Assembly (NCBI GenBank): GCA_038363925.1
Contig: JAQQWL010000011.1
Location: 1,860,001-1,924,000, forward strand
Direction: 5' to 3'
Length of the DNA: 64,000 nucleotides
From: Apiospora phragmitis
Taxonomy: Eukaryota; Ascomycota; Sordariomycetes; Amphisphaeriales; Apiosporaceae
Position numbers and translations under genes: made by a program. The notes under the pieces were generated by a model. The model was not told where the DNA came from, searched no databases, and worked only from the letters and a program-made list of their open reading frames with translations. Below are positions 57,670-64,000 of this stretch, piece by piece; within the stretch, counting starts at the first letter, position 1, and every line of letters begins with the position of its first letter.

Positions 57670-60600
57670 AATTGTATATGCAAAAAAAAAATATAAAATA
57701 AAAAGTTGCCTCCCTGTGTGCTCGTGTGCTCGTATGGTGGTGAGAGTAAGCTGAGAGTGGAATCTACAGGGGGGTGCTTGCAGGCAATGAGCGGTGTTTA
57801 TCGGGTGCTGCTTGCGCTACAGGCGGTCTTGGATTGATTGGTTGGGCGTTGGGGTCCGGAAGTTATGTAGAGACGAGACGATTAAAGCCACGCCACAGGT
57901 CTCGCTCGACACAACACGTTACTCTCGGATGTATATCGACTTATATAAACTCGGAATGGTCTTGTCGCAGGAAAAGCTGACAAGAAAGAAAAGAGGTCGA
58001 ATGAGGTGAAAAGGCGCTCTCGGGTGCTTTCTAGCTTGCGTCCGGCTAAAAGAGCTTATTTGAGAAAGTTAGTGGTGGTGTGAGGGCGTGGGTATCCTGG
58101 GCGAATGGCGGGAAGCGGCGCAGAGTAGCGGTCGTAGGTAGTACTCGACTCGAGAGGCAAGTCCTGAATCGGCGCCAAAGAAGCAAAGAACGGGCTCAGC
58201 CACCTTAAGTATGATAAGACTTGGAGCTTGCAGGCGAGATTGGAGATGTACTGTCGCAGCGAATGTATGTATGCTGTATGCAAGCACACCGACAGAACAA
58301 TGATAATAAGCAACGTACGACGTGACGGTTGCTCGGGAGGATGACACTGCGGTATGACGACTCGCTGATAGAGGAACTGGAGATAAGGTCCGGCGAACAA
58401 GAATAACAACACCTCAAGATAGGGAGAGGTGAGGTAAGGTTATAGGAAAGTTGAGGTCACTATGCCGTTTCAAGTGTGCGGAAATAAGAATTTGGTGATA
58501 ATATAGCTGAAGATAGACAGCCATACAAACAAGACGTGGTGTAGTCTGGGGGAGCCAGTCTGATATTGGTCCGAGGACATGGGCGAGAAAGAGTACACCT
58601 TGACATCGCTATACCTGGGTCCGCTATTCCAATCCCACGAGAATGGGCCTGGCTCGACCTACGTACGGTACCCAGGCCATTCTCTGTCCTGGCCCTCTCT
58701 CCAGCAGTACCCAAGAGATACAGAGACGACTCTAGAGAAATCCAGATTTCCCACTACGACTGCACGTAGACGTATGTATCTCTCCTCGCGTGCCCACTCT
58801 CAGTTGTCTATCCACTCTCTGGTCAACTAATTCCGCACTCTCGCTGCTGGGTTATTGGCGTGTTGGAAGGCCTCCAAGGATATCCCTAGACGTATTTTGG
58901 CAGCATGGTTCGCTAGTGCTATTGATACCTTGTCAAAGATGCAGCTTGGCAACTGTGGAAGAAGAGACGAGCCCCAGCAGCACTGTGTAGACAGACAGTA
59001 GGTTAGGTATTGACGATGCTGCTGTTTGTCGTCCCCTCCCCCTCGCCTTCAACTATGTACAGACTGCTCTCCCAACCAAGATCGTCAGTGGGATAGGCAG
59101 GGCTGTGCGACGTCGGAAGCTACTGCATTAGGTATCTGAGCGGAGTGCGGAACACTATGTCCGTCCACTGCTATGCTATGCTGTCATTGCAGACGCTGGG
59201 CACTCTCTGTCTTGACCTCAGGATTTGTTATCAATCTATGATCGCTGGCTAGGCAAAAAGTGGTATGTACATGCAGCTATTTCCACCTTTGTGGTACAAT
59301 ATTCTGCGGCGGTTGAGAGATGTTGGGGCTTCTCGAGTCAGTCACGGATGCGACCACTTTTCACCGGTTTCCAAGCTGATTTCGTTTGGGGCGAGACGAG
59401 GCGAGAAAAATGTCAAATGCTCAGTTGCCGAATCGGGTGTCGGTCGGTCGGTGGCACTCCCTGTGTTCAGGGTCTTTTCCATGGACAAGGACATGGAAGG
59501 TTGGCGGCTCACGCTTCTGAACATTTGGGTAAGTACTGCCGATACCCGTGATTCAGAAGAGAAATGTATACCAGACAATCTTGGATATTTTAAGACCACG
59601 TATATATTTAGAGCTTAGAAGCTTATTAGGTGTATTCTATATTGCCATTACTAAAAATGCGAAACGGTTTCTCATAGTAGTATTGGATGTATAAATTGTA
59701 CCAATATGCTCTTCGGGATCGCGAGATGGCGGAGGGAGGGGTCTCGTCCTCCTCAATTCAACGCATCGTATCGCCTCATGGCATTTCCAGGGATTGTCTC
59801 TCCCGTACGTCAGCGGTCAAGGTAGGTTTCAGCGGTCCCCTGTCCCGTCTTTGATTGATAGGCCATCATTGCTCTTCATAACATCTGAGATCGTCTTCTC
59901 AATATTGGATCAGCGAATCGGCTTAAATTAGGTTCTACATTGGGGAATCCTGCATCCTCGTTTCAACATTATCCGGCTACGTTACGTTCTATTTCTCGGA
60001 GTAGTTTATGAGTTGGGACTCTGCCAAGGCTTGGTACGGCAACTCCTGCATTCAACTTCAACAAGTCCCTTTTTCAGAAAGATGTTCATCTTTGATTCTA
60101 CAACTCTGAAACGATTTCTTCCGACATCAAGGTCAGAAAGATGGTGGAAATAACCGAGGTACGGACCATCGTGGGTATGAGGGCGAGGCGGGCGTCCCCA
60201 ACATATCGAAGCGCCGAAGACCCTCATCATGTCCAAGGTGGGGTTGCTCATTACATACATGCGTCCAGGCCGTCCAGCTCTCATTCAGTGCTCGTTGCTA
60301 TGCAAGGCCAGAGTGGCCAGTGCAATGCCGGCATTTGCCATGGGTCAGGAGGTTGAACTTGGGCCGAACATCCTGACCTATTTACGTCACGACTTTCTAC
60401 GGCGCATTTCACTTTACTTAGCCAGGCCAGAGTGCAGCGTTGTTGCAAGTGGTAGATTGACGAGAATCAAAGTTAACAAAACGGAGTCGGTGAATGCATA
60501 GTTGGTAGTGTTAGTCTCAAGGAGGACCCTGATTCCATTTTCAGGCCGTGATACCACCGGCGCCCGTTGACGATCTCGAGGATACGCCTCGAGGGCGCGC

Positions 60601-61495
60601 ACGCATCGTCGCCTTCATTTCCCAGACGCATGGCGGAAGGGGACACGGTCTCACGATATGGGAGACCCCGCGCTGGAAGAGGAGCACCTCGAATTTGCAC
60701 ATGCGAGCGGCGGCTCTGTTTACAGTTGCGACAAAGCTCGCTTGGTAAGATACACGCTCGGCCTTTTTCTTTGAACAGGCAGGCAGTTATTGGTTAGATG
60801 TTGGTGGGCCCTGCCGCGAGGGAGCCGTTCAAGATGGATTCTGTTTGTAACAGTTTTCGATATGACTCCACAAAATCTACCGATGCCTCGGGAGCGACAC
60901 ATGTCGTCTAAGGCCACACGAGGTCGTGGTGCGTGCGTTGCCTTGGTAGATGCTAGAGGAGCCACATAACGCGATCAGCCTAGGCTCGTCACGGCGAGAG
61001 ACGCAGGAGTTTCGGCCCTAAGCAACAGTGCAACACAGATGCTGGTTCCATTCGGAAATTTGATGATGGTGATAGTGTCGAAATATCAGCCGCGTTTGGC
61101 ACAGCGGTCCCAAAGTCGCATTCGATGGATGTATCGGCAAAGCCTGTGGGGAGTCTGGTTCCCGTCTATACACGAAAGTGCTGACCGACATGCGGTTTAT
61201 TCGCGCTTGGCTACATCATTGGTTTGGCCTCATCCTTCAATGCTACGCTGAACTGGCTATCCTGCTCCGCTCATTGGCAGGCGAGGAGGCTCTGCTGCAA
61301 TACACATGTGCCATGAGCTGGACCTTTTACATACATACCATCAATTGATCGATAGTCGGCTGTATGTGCACCAATACAGTAATACTGCAGATGCGATATT
61401 GGTGCATTATTGCTGCATCTTACTCATTTGATTGACTATGCGACGAGCCCGTCGATGGAGACATTTACTAATGAGCTTACTTGATCTAAAAGCAG

Positions 61496-61630
61496 AGGCT
61501 ACTGGCGCACCAGCCGACCCAGCCTCCAGCAGAAGAAGAACCGGCCGAAGCATGGCCCAAGTGGTTTCCAACCATTAGGAATGACCGATATTCAGCTTAT
61601 CGTGGCGGTGGATGGGGTCCAGAGTTGTGA
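61496..61630 (+). other. Candidate terminal exon of an unidentified small gene
   Basis: A TTACTAAT branch-like sequence (61465-61472) is followed by an AAAAGCAG acceptor ending at 61495. Then comes an open stretch of 44 codons reading RLLAHQPTQPPAEEEP, then AWPKWFPTIRNDRYSAYRG and ending GGWGPEL before TGA at 61628-61630. The composition (Trp, Tyr, Arg, acidic cluster) looks coding. However, the other two frames are also open over much of this stretch, and I could not assemble the upstream exon; a GTATGT donor-like site at 61363 is one possibility. The product is unrecognised. Confidence 0.3.
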
Positions 61631-63097
61631 CGTTTGTGACCAAATGACGATCATTTGAGAAGCCTCATCAAAACAGCTTGACTTGACAGGGACCACGGCT
61701 GTTGTCTGAGGCTGTCAGAAATGGCGGTGATGGTAGTCAAACGCACGCCGGTTTTACCACACACCTCCGGGAGCGGAGTCGAGAATGACGGACATATGGT
61801 TTTCTCAGGGCATACATGCATGCCATACAGAATGGATAGATGTGATAGTGATGAATTGAATTGATCGTGGTGATGGATGAGGGCGATGTCTGTTCGTTCT
61901 GGGCACCCAACCCCGCGGGCTCGCGGGGCAATGCAGCTAGAGATGACTAGGCGACGAGCAACAGAACCACAGAGGCAACTTCAACTAATACCTCGATCCT
62001 CATGGGCGGTAACAATACAGTGCCGTACAGTGTGGGTGGCTAATGCACGCATCGACAGGCCACCCTTGTCGAGCCACTATTCCAATCTCAAAGGGTCTGT
62101 ACCAATGCAACCAATAGCACACATTGTGCTTATCATCAATTGCTGATTGGCCGCCAGCCCATCCACTGCCCGAAGTGGTATGTCCTAGCTTAAAAGAGGA
62201 GTTTATACTACCGCAGTGGGTGGGCCTGGAGAGCGAGCATGGAGCGAGCCTGGAGCAAGACCGTATCGTCGTGGGCTTGGGTGCAAGGGTGCTTGGGCTT
62301 TTTCGCTTTACCTCCCGCGCGACCCTGACAAGCAACCACAGCAAGCAAGGAAACGTAGGTAAAGATGCCAAGGGCAGTCCGCGACGGATGCCGTGGCAGC
62401 CGTGGGAGCCCGTTACGGCTGTTACGCTGTGTAGTGTCTGCGTTTCCTTGTTCCTTGCCCTCCCATTTGACGCAAATTCTCCGAGGCCGATCGTCCACGG
62501 AGCTTCCGGTCAATGATTTACCATTCACCTTCCACTGTTCCAAGGCTCGATTCTGCGACTGACTCGCATCCCCAAGCTGAAAGTTGGAAACAACAAGTGA
62601 GCGTCAATGGCTGGCGGTCGCAGCCCGACGATCGTGTGAGAGCGTTGGCTATCGGTGAGTAACAGTGGCTAGCGATCCCGGGTTTCATCATTCCTCCCGC
62701 CGTAGCGCATTACCATGGGCACTACGGCTTCAAAAACAGAAACCGTAGCGCAAAGCCAATTGATCAATCAGATTGATTAGATGACTTGCAGATCAAAGAC
62801 GGTAAAAGGGCACGAGAGCGGCAGCAGAAGTGATATCTCGATGACACCCCTCCTTGAGTCATCTCCCTCCGACCTGCCGGCTCCCCATCATACCCCCAAA
62901 AGCTATACCCCAACCTCTGACGCAGAGATCACCTCAGCTTTCAGCATGGGCTGTGATAATCGTTGCCGCTTGCCTGCATCACGATTTATACATCAGGGCT
63001 GATGGCACGGCAGATGTCTCCGCGGAAGAATAGAGATCTGCAGAAATCCGCTTCCCCGACGCCAGTTGCTACAGGAGAAGAGAGATTCTGACGCATG

Positions 63098-63127
63098 TAG
63101 TCTTCGGTAGTCTTCGATAGTCTTCGG
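63098..63127. repeat. Three-copy 10-base tandem repeat
   Basis: TAGTCTTCGG, TAGTCTTCGA, TAGTCTTCGG head to tail, within 100 bases of the stop codon of the MoaC gene and so probably in its 3' UTR. Confidence 0.85.
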
Positions 63128-63191
63128 TTTTTGCTACTTACAGCCTTACGACTATTGAATCCATGGTGATCGATGCTCACGATACACCGTC

Positions 63192-64000
63192 TCAATCAGA
63201 TACTGATTCGTGATCTTGCATACTAATACTCTCAACCCACGTCCCGCTCTTGCCTCCTTCCTTGTGAACGACCCGGAGGCCCTCGATCACCATGCCCTTG
63301 TCCACCGCCTTGCACATGTCGTATACCGTGAGGGCGGCGGTCGACGCAGCCGTTAGTGCTTCCATTTCGACGCCTGTCTTGCCCTCACAGGAGACGGTGG
63401 CTTCAATCTCCACCGTGGAGACTGAGCCGTCTCGTGTCTCCCCTGTCCTGCCCGCCTGCGTGAAGACATCCACAGATACCTTGGAAATAGCGATCGGGTG
63501 ACATAGTGGAATCAGATCTGGTGTCCGCTTTGAAGCCATTATGCCCGCTATGCGCGCCACGCCCAACACGTCACCCTTCTTCATCTGGTTTTCTTGGATG
63601 AGCTTGACGGCGACCTCATTTGTGAATCGTACAGTACAGACCGCCTTCGCCGTTCGCTTGGTAGGAGTTTTGTCGGAAATCGACACCATATGTGCAGAGC
63701 CAGATTGGGAGACATGTGTGAGTTGGGGCTTGTTATTCCTATCTTCGAGCCGAGCAGCAGAGCCTGAAAAGAAACGTTGTTGCTGAAGGCCCGAAGTACT
63801 TTGCAACATCGGAAGATATGATGATGGTACTATTTTCATGTCAGATGCTACGCGGCGAGAACTTCCCTGTCGCCGCGGGAAGTTGAGATCCAGCCTCGAA
63901 CCTGCTGAAACGCCTATTGGATCTACAGGGCAATCGCTTAGTTTTGACCTCTTGAACTTTCGTAGACATGGGGACGAGTGCGCCGCTTCCAGCAGGCCAA
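63192..64000 (-). CDS. Cyclic pyranopterin monophosphate synthase (MoaC domain), partial at window edge
   Basis: Catalyses the second part of the first step of molybdenum cofactor synthesis, making cPMP from the product of the radical-SAM MoaA step; nitrate reductase depends on this pathway. The MoaC domain spans about 63680-63230: VSISDKTPTKRTAKAV, KKGDVLGVARIAGIMASKRT, DLIPLCHPI, GKTGVEMEALTAAST, YDMCKAVDKGM. It includes the conserved catalytic Lys/Asp region near the C-terminus (AVDKGM). The frame stays open upstream of the first Met at 63839 to the window edge (GLLEAAHSSPCLRKFKRS onward). In filamentous fungi MoaA and MoaC are usually fused (Aspergillus cnxABC), so this is probably the C-terminal third of such a fusion. 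A stand-alone mitochondrial MoaC starting at 63839 is the alternative (LQQQRFFSGSAARLED resembles a presequence cleavage region). Confidence 0.88.
   Translation of the reverse strand, partial: GLLEAAHSSPCLRKFKRSKLSDCPVDPIGVSAGSRLDLNFPRRQGSSRRVASDMKIVPSSYLPMLQSTSGLQQQRFFSGSAARLEDRNNKPQLTHVSQSGSAHMVSISDKTPTKRTAKAVCTVRFTNEVAVKLIQENQMKKGDVLGVARIAGIMASKRTPDLIPLCHPIAISKVSVDVFTQAGRTGETRDGSVSTVEIEATVSCEGKTGVEMEALTAASTAALTVYDMCKAVDKGMVIEGLRVVHKEGGKSGTWVESISMQDHESVSD

Larger units (their letters stand above)
57670..63191. other. 5.5-kb gene-poor region, possible 5' and 3' flanks
   Basis: Upstream of the FYVE gene and downstream of the MoaC gene, both on the minus strand. No complete gene is supportable. 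One candidate exon at 61496-61630 with a good branch point and acceptor is listed separately. A three-copy 10-base tandem repeat lies at 63098-63127. Confidence 0.45.

Overview
The window looks like nuclear DNA of a filamentous ascomycete (Pezizomycotina, probably Sordariomycetes). Genes are interrupted by short introns of about 50-140 bases with GTRNGT-type donors, CTRAC-like branch points and YAG acceptors. The proteins have clear fungal orthologues, coding regions are GC-rich, and gene density is low. I see no bacterial-type operons, rRNA, convincing tRNA, CRISPR array or transposase. I support 18 protein genes plus one partial gene at the right edge.

Layout: a Baeyer-Villiger/flavin monooxygenase (839-2911, -); a protein-histidine methyltransferase HPM1 (4162-5351, +); a KRE9/KNH1-like GPI-anchored wall protein (8246-8988, +); a mitochondrial PP2C phosphatase PTC7 (10899-12186, -) divergent from succinate dehydrogenase iron-sulfur subunit SDH2 (13276-14200, +); a CCCH zinc-finger protein (14590-16418, -); tubulin cofactor E (16762-18682, -); a peroxisomal MaoC hydratase ending in SKL (18978-20060, -); a PHO13/NagD HAD phosphatase (20906-22025, +); a PhyH dioxygenase (22755-23714, +); dihydrofolate reductase (24165-24933, +) convergent with the complex III chaperone CBP3 (25089-26180, -); a FabF/OXSM ketoacyl synthase (26730-28155, -); an OPT oligopeptide transporter (28991-31822, +); an FAD hydroxylase (32579-33996, +); an unrecognised proline/serine-tailed protein (41774-42808, +) between two large gene-poor stretches; a long-chain alcohol oxidase (47569-50108, -); an ELO fatty-acid elongase (53360-54889, +); a FYVE-finger protein (56590-57669, -); and the MoaC end of a molybdopterin gene (63192 to the edge, -).

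There is no obvious pathway cluster. The content leans to organelle and lipid metabolism: respiration and its assembly (SDH2, CBP3, PTC7), mitochondrial fatty-acid synthesis (ketoacyl synthase), peroxisomal or lipid oxidation (MaoC, PhyH, alcohol oxidase) and chain elongation (ELO).

The most striking structural fact is that seven of the eighteen complete genes are each broken by one to three single-base frame slips, ten in all. Every one can be repaired by adding or removing one base in or next to a short G or C run. After correction each gene's total exon length becomes a multiple of three. This pattern fits sequencing or assembly errors better than pseudogenisation, so I annotate these as genes with probable sequence errors. 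Exon boundaries were read by eye from splice signals and family conservation. About half of the window (33997-41773, 42809-47568, 50109-53359, 57670-63191 and smaller gaps) shows no supportable gene.
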